From the NCBI GenBank assembly GCA_003667245.1, contig RCNN01000116.1:1-64000 (forward strand): a stretch of 64,000 nucleotides of DNA, in the 5' to 3' direction. This DNA comes from Heterostelium multicystogenum. Lineage: Eukaryota > Evosea > Eumycetozoa > Acytosteliales > Acytosteliaceae. Below the pieces are notes generated by a model. That model was given only the letters and a program-made list of their open reading frames with translations, made no database searches and was not told the origin of the DNA. A program made the position numbers and the translations under genes. This document shows positions 12,789 through 24,387 of this stretch, in pieces. The stretch's first letter is position 1. Each line of letters opens with the position of its first letter.

Positions 12789-13510
12789 ATGGAGTACCTA
12801 ATAAAATGTATATTTGTCCTACTTTTGGTTATAGTTACTGTACATGGAAAAAGCCCAAATTGTGCACGAACCTATATATCCAACTATAGTTTTTGTAATA
12901 TGACACGAAACTCTACTATAGATTTAAAGAATTTACAAATGGATCTTCCCGAGATTGATCCCTCTGATAAGCTGAATTGCACGAATTTAAATAATAGTTT
13001 TGCGATTGACAACATAGTGAAAGAACTCATCACGTACTATACAAGTTATTTTTCAGTCGAGGATCCGATAGATAATAAGGAATGTCTTCTTGCATTTGGG
13101 AACTATTTATGTTCTTATTACTTCCCTTGTAAATATAGATAACATTTAAAGTTTTGATCAAATATTAATTAAATACAAACTTATGTTGTTCAGACGATTT
13201 TCCAGATACTAAAGGTTATTGCTCAGAAGTATGCGATCCCTTTTATTATGGTGGATCATGTACTAGTTTTACAGCTAAGGAGCTATTACCAAATAATAGA
13301 TATGAATGCTATGCTGGAGGTGCTGGTGTTGTTGCAGGTAATTCGAATTGCATTTCAACAGCTCTTCAAGATGAATATGTAAACTCATTGGGACTCATCG
13401 AAAAGTATCCAGGTGGAATTATACAATCCTATTTATTTGGATTTTTCCTTATTGTTTGTTTCATTCTATTGATTAGTGGATTTAGTAAATTAATGAGTAT
13501 GCAAGGATAA
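12789..13510 (+). CDS. secreted/type I membrane protein, first copy of a tandem pair, 218 aa
   Basis: Family not recognised. Exons 12789-13128 and 13194-13510 join at a phase-1 GT-AG intron. The N-terminal hydrophobic stretch after MEYLIKCIFVLLLVIVTVHG is a signal peptide; the ectodomain is Cys-rich with several N-glycosylation sequons (NYS, NMT, NST, NCT, NNS); a membrane segment follows EKYPGGIIQSYLFGF and leaves a short cytoplasmic tail. The pattern of a YLCS-type motif, then PDTK, then closely spaced cysteines is reminiscent of Frizzled-type cysteine-rich domains, but this is only pattern similarity. Same exon structure, same intron phase and same YPGGI motif before the membrane segment as the gene at 14067, so the two arose by tandem duplication. 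No frame break. Confidence 0.8.
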
Positions 13511-14066
13511 TAATATTTAATAATCATATTTATAAATAAAAAAATCTTGTATATTAATTTTTAAAGAATATTTCCTCCTTTTTAAAATAAAATAAAAAGG
13601 ATTGGATAAGATTTATAAATAAACCAAGGTGATAAAATAATAATTAAAGTCACACAATGTATGAAGTGGGGTTGATTTAATTCTAACAAATTATTTATAT
13701 TCATTTATAAAAACAAAAATAAAAAAAGTATAATTATATATCTTTACCAAATTAGTCATGACACTTGTGTCAACAATCATCACTTTTAATTGATATCCAT
13801 TAAATCAATCAATCAATCCATCAGTATTTATTGCAAGTTTGAATTTTTTTAAATAATTTGACAGTTATTTTGTTTATTCTTTTTTTTCTTTTTTATTTTG
13901 TTTTTATTATTTTTTTGTTTTTTGATTTTTAGATTTTTGCAACAACAGCAATTGTTTAAGATTTGTAAGCCAGCATACGGAGGAGATTAGATAGGCTACA
14001 ATAATTATATTCATAAATTGTTGTAGAAAGATTTGATAGATAAATATATATAGATAATAGTAGAGA
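13511..14066. other. intergenic region between tandem paralogues
   Basis: AT-rich DNA holding the 3' end of the first copy and the promoter of the second; T-runs at about 13845-13925. No ORF supported. Confidence 0.55.
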
Positions 14067-14936
14067 ATGATAAAGTATATAGGACTTATGGCATTGGCCA
14101 TAACATTGATTATCGGCTGTTCATTTGTAGAGGTGTCGATGGCACAAGACCTGCTGTGTGCTAATATCAGTAATAACAATTTCAAATACTGTCGTAATCA
14201 AAATACTTCATTGGATTACATTCAATTGGATCTTGTCAAACTATCAAATGTTGGATATCTCTCTAATGATGCTCTTGAAGCAATTAAAGCTGCACCAGTC
14301 ACCAATGGATGTCATCAAATCACTAGCAAGGTAAGCTTTGACGACTTTGTAGTTGAGTCAATCCTTGCTTTGCAAAACTATGAATTCCCTGTCACTGAGA
14401 GATGTGCAAGCATTATCGCTACCTACTTGTGTTCCTCAATGTTTAGATGTATGTATCAATAACTGTTATCATAACACTTTGACTCTGTGTAACTTGTGAT
14501 CTAACATACCAACCAATTGTGTGAATATACAGATAACTATCCAGATACTAAACCATTCTACAATGGAACATGCTCATCATTGTATGCCACTGATGTTCAA
14601 ACTGGTCAAAACATTTGCCCACAGAACATGAAACTTACTGTACCAACATCAGGTAAAAGCATTGAGTATCAACCTTTCCCAGCAACTCTTCAAGAATGCG
14701 TATCTTCACCAGAGGTTAGCATCAATGGTACACTCTTTGCTCAAGGTGCTATCAATCTTCCAAACCCAGATGGTGATCCCAAGAAAAAATGGAAATGGGT
14801 AGGTCCAATCATCGAAATCGATAAATATCCAGGTGGTATCGTCAAAGGAAGTATTCTTGGATTCGGTATCCTCTTGGCAATCCTTCTCGTTATCGCAACA
14901 TTAGGTTTTATTATGAAACAACAACAAAAGAAATAA
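14067..14936 (+). CDS. secreted/type I membrane protein, second copy of a tandem pair, 261 aa
   Basis: Paralogue of the gene at 12789. Exons 14067-14448 and 14533-14936 with a phase-1 GT-AG intron at the equivalent place. It has a signal peptide (MIKYIGLMALAITLIIGCSF onward), a Cys-containing ectodomain with CASIIATYLCSSMFR and PDTKPFYNGTC, then EIDKYPGGIVKG, a strong membrane helix and the basic tail MKQQQKK. Compared with the first copy it lacks the extra Cys-containing insert after PDTK and carries a longer juxtamembrane segment with a KKKWKW patch. No frame break, unlike most long genes nearby. Function unknown; a cell-surface or secretory-pathway role is inferred from topology only. Confidence 0.83.
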
Positions 14937-15088
14937 TTAAAAAGATAGTAGGATAATACAAACTAAAATCTAGTTATAGTTAGATAGACAATCAACTAAA
15001 CATTCACATAAACAAGCCAAGCCGCTTCGCCATTGTATTTGTAATATTAATAACAACTTAACAACTTTCCAATTAAATAAATACTTTA

Positions 15089-17746
15089 TTAATAATAGCA
15101 ACACCACTTTGAGTGCAGTATTATTTTCCTTGACGACTTAGTTGTCCTTGATGCTTTTGGATTGGTTCTATTGATAAAGTTCTGAATGGTCTGAGGACAG
15201 TTGCAGTTTTCTTTCGTTCTCCCAAGTGGATTCTTCATGCGAGTAGCCCTTCCACAGTATCAGGTATTGTTTCTTTCCTTTTAATGTCCTCTCGGCCAGA
15301 ATATCTTCGACCTCGTATATTTCCATTGCTTCTTCGTCACCAGAACCATCGAGTTCGTCTTCGGCCTCCTTCTCCTCTTCAACCTCCTTCTCTTCTTCTC
15401 TAGCTTTCTTATTCGATTTCTTTTGTTTTGGCGATGAGTCCTCTATTTTCCTTTTAGGTTCATGCTCTGGTGAAGCCTTATTTGGGATTTCAAATTTCAT
15501 TGGTCGATTCAAAGACTCGATTGCAGCTGCTCTTCTCTTTCTTTTTTGATTTTCGTGAATTGAGTTCATTTCATTTTCATCGACCTCCGACTCTGACTCT
15601 ATTGATTTTCTCTTTTTAATACTCTTACTGTCATCCTTTTTAGAACGATTTGATTTGGTAGCTTTTCGATCCACTCTATCATCATCTTTTTCTTCCATTT
15701 TATCTACATCTTTCTTTTTCTTTTCTTTCTTTTCTTTCTTTTCTTTCTTTTCTTTCTTTACTTTCTTTCTTTTCCTTCTCCTTTTCCAGCTTCTTTTCCT
15801 TATCCTTTTTATTTTCTTTCTTCTTTTCCTTCTCTTTCTGTTCTTTTTCTTTATCACCATCTACTTCTTTATCTTCGCCCTCCTCTTCTATTGGCGAAAA
15901 CTTGATAACAACATCTCAAGATCTATTATCTTTTTTGATGGACTTTTTCTCTTCCTAGGGACTGATATTTCTTCTTCAATTTTATCATCAGAAATGCTCA
16001 CTGATTCTTCAAATACATCGGCGTCAAAACCACAAAGACCTTTTTGAAGGTTTTCGTTCCTCTTTAGTTTCAAATTAAGCTGCTGCTTGGTTAAATATTT
16101 ATGGTTGGATAATCTTTCATAAAACTCAGCCTGGGAGGAAGTGGGAAACATGTGATTGATTAGACGACCATTACCATAGTATCTTTTGAATTACTAATTT
16201 GTGTACATACCAATATAGTTGTAGCCCCAGTTGTTGTATCACTATTGCCATTGAACAATACAACATTATCGACCAGCAGTTCAAAATCTAGGATAACACT
16301 CTTCATATCTTTATAGACTCCTTTGATAATTCGGTTCTTGATGATTGTAATTGAGATTGGTGATTTTATGGTGCAATAGTATGCTAGCAGAAGCGTCTCA
16401 TCGTCACCAAATTCCTCCATTGAGGGCAAATGAAGATAGTGATTTGCAATACATAGACCTTGCTCATCTGTGATTGATTCCAACTCCTCGATGATTGAAA
16501 TTGCTATCTTCTGGAACTGATAGTTGAGTATATTTGGATTGATCTCAATAGTCCCATCCCAATTATCTCTGTAGAACAATAGCCTATGTTGTATTTTCTC
16601 TGGACTTGAAGTAGGTATTTCAATACGCCAATTCTCGAAATTACGACCATTTTCATTAGATTTCTTTTTTAGTGGTGACCTCATGTCTTTTTGTATTTCT
16701 TTCTCTTCTTCCTCTTGTTCTTTCTCTTGTTCTGTCTCTATTTCTTTGTCCACCTCTTTCTCTTGTTCTTTCTCTGGTTCTTTCTCTTGTTCTTTCACCT
16801 CTTTCTTTTCTTCTTCTACTTTCATCTCCTTCTCTTTTTGTATTTCTTTCTCTTCTTTCTCTACTACTTTCTCTACTTCTGATTCGTCACTGGAAACCTC
16901 TTCAACTTGAACAACCTTTTTAATACTTTCAGTTGGTTGTTTTTGGATGTCTTTTTCTTGCTCTGTAGGCTTGGCTTCAGTCAAATCAATATCTTCTAAA
17001 TTTATATATATCTCTTTAGTGGCACTTCTAGTTGGTGCATCTGCTGTTTTGATAGATGTGAATTTGACTGAAATTTAACTTGAGGTTGTTCCGTGGGTTG
17101 CTCCTCCATATCTACATCTACCTTTGCACTAGGTTTTTCATCATTATGTGGTGTGTTTTTTGTTGTTGATGACAGTTTGTCTAGTGATTCACATGGTGTA
17201 GTAGTTTTAACTGGCGAAACAAAAGGTTTGTTAACTGTGGAATATCCTCTCTGTTGTTTAATTGGTGTCGAATCCACACTCTTCTTGGCCGTCGATGCTT
17301 GAGTGGTGGCGGTGGTAGTTGTTGTACGTGAATTGTGCAAACTATTTCTGGTTCGCTTTGTCAGCTTTTCTGCCGCTAATGACTGATCATATTTCCTTCG
17401 CTGAATAGGATCAATCAGAGTGTCCTATAATGATAACACCATACAGATGATCAATTAATTTCCTTTCCATTCGGCGCACCAGCACCAGTTGTGTACAAGT
17501 GGTTTTTGTATCTACGCAAAACTAAAACACTAGCTACGTACTCTGATCTTCTTGATTGTGTGAAACAAATGTACCTCTTCCCGGTTCTTGTCTGGATGGA
17601 CGAACTTCGATAACTCACGAAACCGTTTACTTATATCTTTTATGATCACAAGTCTCAACCAATTCAAACTTCTGATAGTAAGAAAACTCGGTATCAAGTA
17701 TATTTCTTTTCAGCCTTTCCAAAGTAAACTTTTCTGTGGTATCCAT
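15089..17746 (-). CDS. J-domain / bromodomain-like / chromodomain protein
   Basis: About 820 residues. Exon 1 (17542-17746) and the start of exon 2 (from 17424) encode a J domain: SYYQKFELV, KRFRELSKFVHPDKN with the HPD triad that stimulates Hsp70, and DPIQRRKYDQ. After a Thr/Ser- and then Glu/Lys-rich stretch (16650-17000) comes a bromodomain-like fold at 16190-16550, with IKSPISITIIKNRI, YKDMKS and VVLFNG carrying the acetyl-lysine-type Asn. A GT-AG intron follows near 16140-16210, then a long K/E linker built on a 9-bp repeat, and finally a chromodomain (YEVEDILAERTLKGKKQYLI, WKGYSHEESTWE). The final chromodomain helix NCPQTIQNFIN is in a second frame, so the last exon probably ends near 15089, not at 15168. 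Breaks also lie near 17633, 17040 and 15890. Nuclear chromatin role inferred; the combination is unusual. Confidence 0.78.
15719..15765 (-). repeat. 9-bp coding repeat encoding Lys/Glu tract
   Basis: Four near-perfect copies of a TTTTCTTTC unit inside the linker of the J/bromo/chromo gene, giving a repeated EKK pattern in the protein. Likely length-variable between strains. Confidence 0.7.
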
Positions 17747-18107
17747 AATACACCAACTTCTCCGATTGAATAGATCTCTATTCAATAACACAACAAAATG
17801 CTATTTACGATTAAGGAGATTCCTGTAGATTACGTTTTGCAAAGTTAACAAAACAATAAACTGAACAAAATCAAAAAAACGACAAATGATCATGTGCCAA
17901 ATTTATTGTTGTTTCAAATTTGAGCGGGAAATGTCACCATTCGGATCAAATAACTTGGACTCAAACCACTTCAACCAATCTTTATGGATAATTTGATTAT
18001 TTGTTAAAAATACAATTGGATATGATCGGATTTTATTTGAATATTTTTTTATCTTTGGTTCTTATGATTGAGCAAAATAAATTAATTATTATAGATTGTT
18101 GTAATTG

Positions 18108-18144
<37 letters not shown>

Positions 18145-18313
18145 TAATTGTATTAAATTGAATTCAAAATGTTATGATTAATAATAATATTATTATTGCT
18201 GAATGTTTTTTAGTTTTGTATTTGTTTTTGTTTTTTTTTTTGATTATAAATAAATGTAATATATATTTGAGACAACTTCTATTATTTTTAATAATTGTTT
18301 TTGTTTTTTGGAT
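17747..18313. other. intergenic region with (AAT)n
   Basis: Lies between the 5' end of the J/bromo/chromo gene and the 3' end of the PAK gene, both on the minus strand. AT-rich, with the (AAT)11 microsatellite at 18111-18143 and an inverted AATAATATTATTATT tract just after it. No gene seen. Confidence 0.55.
18111..18143. repeat. (AAT)11 microsatellite
   Basis: Thirty-three perfect bases of AAT repeat in intergenic DNA, typical of dictyostelid genomes. Confidence 0.95.
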
Positions 18314-21089
18314 TTAACCTGTAAATGAATTTAGTTGTTGAATTTGGTGGTCTCTGGCAATCTTTGATGCTTCAACAGCTTTGTAAAATTCGATTCCTGA
18401 ACATGCCTTTTTCAAGAATGGATGGAGTAATAATTCGGCAGCGCTTGGTCTTTTCTCTGTTTCCTTCTCAAGAGTTAATGATAAGAAGTCGTTGAACTCC
18501 TTTGACCATTTATAAGCATCTTTAATTGGTGGTAATCCTTGGGTTGTCAATAAGAAAAGAGCCTAAAAATAATAATATAAATATTAATAAAGTATTCTTT
18601 TTTTTTTTTTTTTTTTTTGACAAGTGGTTATTCAACATACTCTAAGTGGTGGATATTCAAGGTAGGGGGCTCACCTTCAGCCATTTCTCTTGTTAAAATA
18701 CCCAAACTCCATACGTCGACCTTGAAGTCATAGTTATTTCCTTTGATTAATTCGGGTGCCATCCAATAGGGAGTTCCGACTACGGAATTTCTTTGTTGTC
18801 TGGTTTGTGTGAGCTGTGCAGCATAACCGAAATCGGCCAATTTAATTTCACCATGCGATCCAATCAAGATGTTATCAGACTTGATATCACGATGGATACG
18901 GTTAAACTTGTGGATATATGCCAATCCCTTCAAGACCTCATGGCATACAAAGGCAATTTGTGGTTCGGTCAATTGGATGTCGCGGTATTGGTCCAATACC
19001 TCGGTGAGACATCCACCACCCATCAACTCCATAGCGACCCAGAGCTCGTCGGCAACGATATAACTATCTATATATTGTACAATGTTATCGTGATTCGAGT
19101 TCTTCATCATTCCAATCTCGTTGATGACTGTCTTGAGATTTTGTGCTTTCAATTTCATCTTTTTAATGGCAATAGTGATGTTGGTCTTTGAGTTTACAGC
19201 CTCAAATACCTCACCAGCACCACCTTCACCAATCTTGTTAATGTTAAAGTATATTTTCTTTGGATCATCTAAACTGATCAAATCGTTCAAGGTGACTGGA
19301 GCTTCTTCGACAGCCAATGGAGCCTGTGGCTGTTGCTGTACTGGTGGGGCAGATTCCAATCCATTGTATTGAGCATGGAACTTTACAACATCCAAGACTG
19401 CCTCTGGTTGTGCCATGACTTCATTCTCTTGGAAATTGGACTTGATCAAAACCTCCCATTCTTTTGGTAAACCTTCGAAACCGGTGTCTGCATTAAAGTT
19501 TACATGTACATCGTGCTTGACATTGAATGGAATACCAACCTTTGGTGAGAGACGCTTCTTGGTCTTCTTATTTCCGCTCTGGAACAATTTGTTAAAGAAT
19601 GATTCCTTGACTTGACCGTCGGCCTTTGTCTTGTCGGCTGATGGTTGAGCAGTGGAAGTTGTGCTGGTCTTCTTCTTTTCCTTTGAATTGTCTGGTGCAC
19701 TGACACTCTCCTTACGCTTTGGTGATGAAGTAGTGAGATTTGGTGATGAAACACTTGAACTTGAGGTGATGCTGGTTGCAAGGTTGTTGGTAGAGGTGTT
19801 TAGGGATGAAGAGTTAGGTGTAGTGGCTCCGCTGTTGACTGCTGCAGTTGAAGTGACTGCTGGCTTTGGTGGTGGTGATGGTAAGCCAAACCAGATAGTG
19901 AACCACCAGAATGAGATCTAGACATCTTTGTCTCTGGATGTTGTTGTGGTGAAAGTGAATCTTGAGGTGATGATGCCATTGTGTGGCTACGATTACGCTC
20001 TGGAGTACCAGCAGGAATGGGGGGCAGCTGTTTGGTTGGTGTAGATCCATTAGATGTGTGCGAAACCAAAAGTGAAGATCCAGATTTCTTTTCTGTACTG
20101 ACACGTGATGATGATGAAGTGGAGAGTGAAGACAAAGTTGAAGCTCTTGACATTGATGATTGTTGAGTGCTACTATTACGTCTATTTAACTCTTCTTCGG
20201 CTTCTTCTTCTTCAATCTGCTTCAAACGCTCGATTTCACGCATTCTCTTGAGATAGTTACGTTGCTCCTCTTCCTCTTCTTCTTCCTCACGCTTGATACG
20301 CTCCTCTTCCTCGCGTCTGCGTTGAGCGAGCTCCTTGAGCATACGCTCTTCGTTCTCTTCTTCCTCTTCTTTCAATCTTTGAATCTCACGTTGTCTTCTC
20401 AATTGTTCCATTCTCTCCTGTTCTTCTTCGTCCTCTTCGTCGCAGGCATTATCAGCTTGTGCAAGTTGAACAACCTCAACAGGCAATGGAACAACAACCT
20501 CACTGGTAGTATTTGCAGTAGTCAATGGTGTGGTGTTAACAGACTGTCCTTCATCGTTGAGCTGCAATAGATTGATCTCTTGTTGCTGTTGGGTGGATTG
20601 TGGAGAATCCTGTTGCTGTTGTGGCTCTTGTGGTTGCTCTCTGACCACAGTGATTTCCTTCTCTTTCAGACGCTGCTTTTCCATTGTTTGATTCAATTGA
20701 TTCAGCATGTCTCGAATCATTTCCTCTGTCAAATTGTATCTCAAACTGAATATATGCTTTACAACAAGTTCACGATTGACTTCCCATGAACCATCTTCCT
20801 TTAGCTCCAAACGATCGAATTCATCATCGTCTTCAATGGTGAACTCCTTTGTTCCTCGATAGTATTGTTCACGATCACGCTTCAAATCAGCAGCTGTAAT
20901 AGTTGCAGCCATTGTTGGACCAGTTGGAGTTAATTCAATCTCACTGTTACTGTTCTTAATCTTGTTTTGTTCGGTATTGTTGGTGTTGCTTTCGCTGCTA
21001 TTCTTTCCGTTGACTTCTTCCTCCTTTGAGTGTGAAGATGATTTTTCCTTCAAGACCTTCTTCTTTTCTTTATTTCCAAAACATTTCAT
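18314..21089 (-). CDS. p21-activated protein kinase (PAK/STE20 family, CRIB domain)
   Basis: Ser/Thr kinase activated by Rac/Cdc42; in Dictyostelium such kinases phosphorylate class I myosins and control the actin cortex. From ATG 21087-21089: Ser/Glu-rich leader, coiled Glu/Arg tract (20200-20450), Ser/Pro-rich region with PPIPAGTPERN, basic stretch then the CRIB motif VGIPFNVKHDVHVNFNADTG, and the kinase domain IGEGGAGEVFEA, AIKKMKLKA (ATP Lys), HRDIKSDNIL, ADFGYAA, GTPYWMAPELIKG. The last exon is 18314 to about 18563, after a short intron with a 21-base poly-T (plus strand) at 18598-18618. Breaks near 18662 and 19800. About 890 residues. Most like PakB/myosin I heavy-chain kinase by its Glu-rich and Pro-rich leader, but PakA or a paralogue is not excluded. 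A second possible start is described at 23000-24387. Confidence 0.9.
18598..18618. repeat. poly-T run inside PAK intron
   Basis: Twenty-one consecutive T on the plus strand, A on the transcribed strand, within the last intron of the PAK gene. Length is unreliable in sequencing. Confidence 0.9.
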
Positions 21090-21127
21090 TATTAGTATAT
21101 GATTAATGAATTATATAAATAATTCTA
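21067..21127 (-). promoter_or_regulatory. two candidate 3' splice sites at the PAK start
   Basis: A strong acceptor (TTTTTGTAG) ends at about 21128 and would place a leader exon before the ATG at 21089. A second acceptor, AAATAAAG ending at 21068, lies inside codon 8 and is preceded by TACTAAT at 21091-21097, a branch-point-like sequence. Use of the second joins the upstream exons at 23000-24387 in frame with the kinase. Confidence 0.4.
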
Positions 21128-22999
21128 CTACAAAAACAAATAAATAATACAAAAATAACTATAGAATAACAATATTTAAATTTCTAACTCTGCTACAATC
21201 TAAATACACTACAACATAACTTCTATTACTACTGAATTTGATTATTACTTATATCTATTTTATATTTGTTACTTCTTTTTTAAACTATATGATAATAGAT
21301 ATATATATATATTACAAAACGAATCCAAACATATAATGTTTATATGTATCTGTAGATGTTAAAAAGTATTGGGAAGTGTAGGATTGGATGGTCGAACTAT
21401 AGATAAATAGATAGTGTGATGAATGAAAATAATGGTAGAGCGTGGAGGTGATTCTACTAGTTTGGTATGAAATCGATATGTATTGTTGTTATCAAAACTA
21501 GATAGGTTATTTAATTTTGAATTGTGATTGGTAAAAAATAGATAGATAGTTTTGTATTGATTTAGTAGTAATGTTTGTAAAATAGTCGCAGGTAGTAGTA
21601 GTAGCAGTCGTAGTATTAGTAGTAATTAATGAATCAATAATCAATACTATTTTATATTATAATATTGGTATTGTCCACAATTCTATTCTATTCTATTTTT
21701 ATAATAATAATATTATTATTATATATATATGATGATGTTGTTGTGTTGGTGCTGTTGGTAATAAATAAATAAATATAATATTATAATGTTGGCACTTCAA
21801 CGAGTATTCAATTGCAACCAATAAATTTCAATAATCAACTGAACTAGTGTGCGTGTGGTTTTGGGTTGTGTTTGGCTGTTGGTTGGTGTTTTAGTGCTGG
21901 TGCTGGTGGTGTGTTTATTAATTGAATACTATTTATTGTTGTTCAAACACACACTGCTATCAATCTTTGTCTATTTCTTTCCAATGACAACCCCACACAC
22001 CCAAGTTATTGCAAATCACAATGGAGTATCTATCTGTGTAGTGTGTGTGTATATGTATAGATGATAAAGGAATGAAATGAAGCAAATGGTTGTCTTAATT
22101 GAAAAATCAAGTTATTGATGCTGTTGATGCTGATGCTGTTGCTGTTGCTGGTTGAGTGAATGTTGGTGTATTGTATGATTGATTGATTAATCATACAAAG
22201 TGGCGGTATGTGCTTGGAAACAGAGAGTCAACAATTGAATTGAATTGGACGTTGTTTAGTTACAACCCAACAAAATTTTTAATTTTCTTGAAAATTATTT
22301 TTGACAAAAAAAACCAGCGAAAACTTGGGGTCTATTCTACATAATTGGTGATTATAATATTTGACGATTGTTTTTGTGATTTTAAAATAAAATTGGACAA
22401 AGTTGATTTGTCGCTTGGGCAAGAAAAATTGTAAGAAATGAATGAAAAATGAAGCCAACAACAACTTGAAATAAAAATGGAATGGATTGTGTTGGATGAA
22501 TTGATTTCATCATGCTTTTGCTATGTGTGTGGCAAATCTAAATCGTATGAATTTTCAAAAATAGATCTGTAGTTGTGTTGAATGTGCTTTTTGGCTTGGT
22601 TAGATTGGTTGGATTGAAGCACAACTAGATTAGATAGTGATCATCGTGATCTGAGTGAGAGCAAGTATAGTGTTCGTCAAAGAAAGATTGATTGTTGTTA
22701 TTGTTGGTAAATTAATTATCTGTAGCTAATAAACTAATCATTGTTAAGCCTATTGCAAAATGATCATTTTCTGACTAATTACTAATTGTGAGCTATCTGT
22801 AGTTGAGTGGAATTGTTATGAGTTTTGTGTTGGCCTGTTTGGTGTATTGTTGGTATGGTATTGGGTCCAACTGTGTATATATTTCATTTTCCCACTTAAT
22901 CAAATAGTAACTAAATACTCAATGCACTATACTGGTTACGCATAAAACAATGTTTTTGTGTAGAATTCAATAACAATGTAAAAATAATAGAATACATAC
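21128..22999. other. long upstream/intronic region of the PAK gene
   Basis: About 1.9 kb of AT-rich DNA with CAA/CAC-rich patches (minus strand) and no supported ORF. It probably holds the proximal PAK promoter and 5' leader and, if the distal exons are real, also a long intron. Contains an inverted repeat at 22171-22198 with 10-bp arms. Confidence 0.5.
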
Positions 23000-24387
23000 T
23001 TTTGTCACCCAATAGATTTGGTGATGACTCTGCTGTTTGTAATTCCTTTCCTTGTTTCTTGTGTAATGTTAGAAATTGCTCAAATTTTTGTCTCAAAGTT
23101 GAGACATTATTCGCTAAATAATATTAATAATAATAGTAACGTTAGAATGTTTGATAATATAGTTTATTGTTGAGAATAAAAACAAACAATAAAAGATGGA
23201 TTTTATGATTGATTAATTGATTTGGCAATTAAAAGGTGATTATAAAATATTTTAAATGTTGTTAATACTATTAATAATTATTTAGTTATAATTATTACTT
23301 TGTAAATATTGATATTATTTATGATAGTAGAGTATCGTTTTTATATAAATGTATTATTACTATTATTATGTTATTGTTATTATTATTGTTATTGATGTAT
23401 GTGTATGAGATGATGGATATTATTGTTAGTGATTTTGTGTTGTATTATAAAACATAAGATAATTATATACATTAGAATAGATTGATAAATTATCATAGAT
23501 AAAATCCAATATATTGTTGGATTGTGAGAATGATGATGATGATGATAGGTGAGTGGGTGGGTGGTGGCAGTTTTGGTGCTTATAAATGTATGTAAGTATG
23601 TTGACTTGGCTATTTATTTATTATTATGTATTTATTATGTCCTTTGTTATACATAGGTTGTATCTATTTAATTGATATCAGTGAAAAAGAAAATAAGTGA
23701 AATAAAGGAAAAGAAATAGAGATGAACGAATCGGATTGGATAGAGTGGAGTGGAATTGATTGTTGTTGTGAAAATTGATTGAAAATGTTTTTACATATTA
23801 TTATAAGTGCTGACTGGCGAATGGGTGTGTTTGTTGTTGATTTGCTGCAAAAGTGGGTGGTGTCAAGTTGTTGATCAGCAGGCAATAGTAGCTGAGAAAA
23901 TAGTAGATAAGTTACTTAGGTAGGTAAATTAGCAAAAGATTGGTGCCAACAACAATAGTTATTTTGATTGTATTAATTAAATAAATAATTAGGTGTATCA
24001 ATAAAAAGGTAGATAAATAGATAGATAGATAGATAGATTGATTGATTGCTTGTTGGATAGTCGCAATATGAATTCTTTCGGGTGGCAATTATTATTTTTG
24101 TTAGTGATGACTTTGTTGATTGCAAAGGGACTGGATAGTTTAGAATTTTAAATAGTTTTGTTGGAGCATTAATTTAAGAATTTATTAATTTTGCAAAGAA
24201 AAGTGATGGGTGTTTGCAGCAATTTAATTTGAAAAGATCCTTGTTTTCAAACAAAAACACTTGAAAACGATAGTCAGATACACTGAGATGAAGATGTTCA
24301 ATATTGATCGAGTTGGGGCAAGGTGTGTTTTGTTTCAATTATTATAAATCAATTAATTAATATGGATTTTGATAACTTACGTGCCAT
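23000..24387 (-). CDS. candidate distal first exons of the PAK gene
   Basis: A 7-nt coding piece ATGGCAC (24381-24387) is followed by GTAAGT. Exon-like sequence 23000-23113 is flanked by TATTATTTAG and GTATGT and reads without stop as an amphipathic segment containing LRQKFEQFLTLHKKQGKE and SSPNLLGDK. The two join in frame, and the exon ends in phase 1, which matches the acceptor at 21068 and would continue as KKKVLKEKSSSHSKEEE of the kinase. So an alternative PAK N-terminus of about 40 residues is possible. Against it: introns of about 1.3 and 1.9 kb are far longer than any other here. Splicing instead to 21128 would give a 45-residue upstream ORF. The exon itself is well supported, its partner is inferred. 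Confidence 0.45.
24018..24048. repeat. (TAGA)n/(GATT)n microsatellite
   Basis: Compound four-base repeat in non-coding DNA upstream of the PAK locus. Confidence 0.85.

Noticed and set aside
15655..16923. Plus-strand ORFs rich in Phe/Leu/Ser opposite the J/bromo/chromo gene
   Set aside because: Mirror readings of the Lys/Glu repeat on the coding strand.
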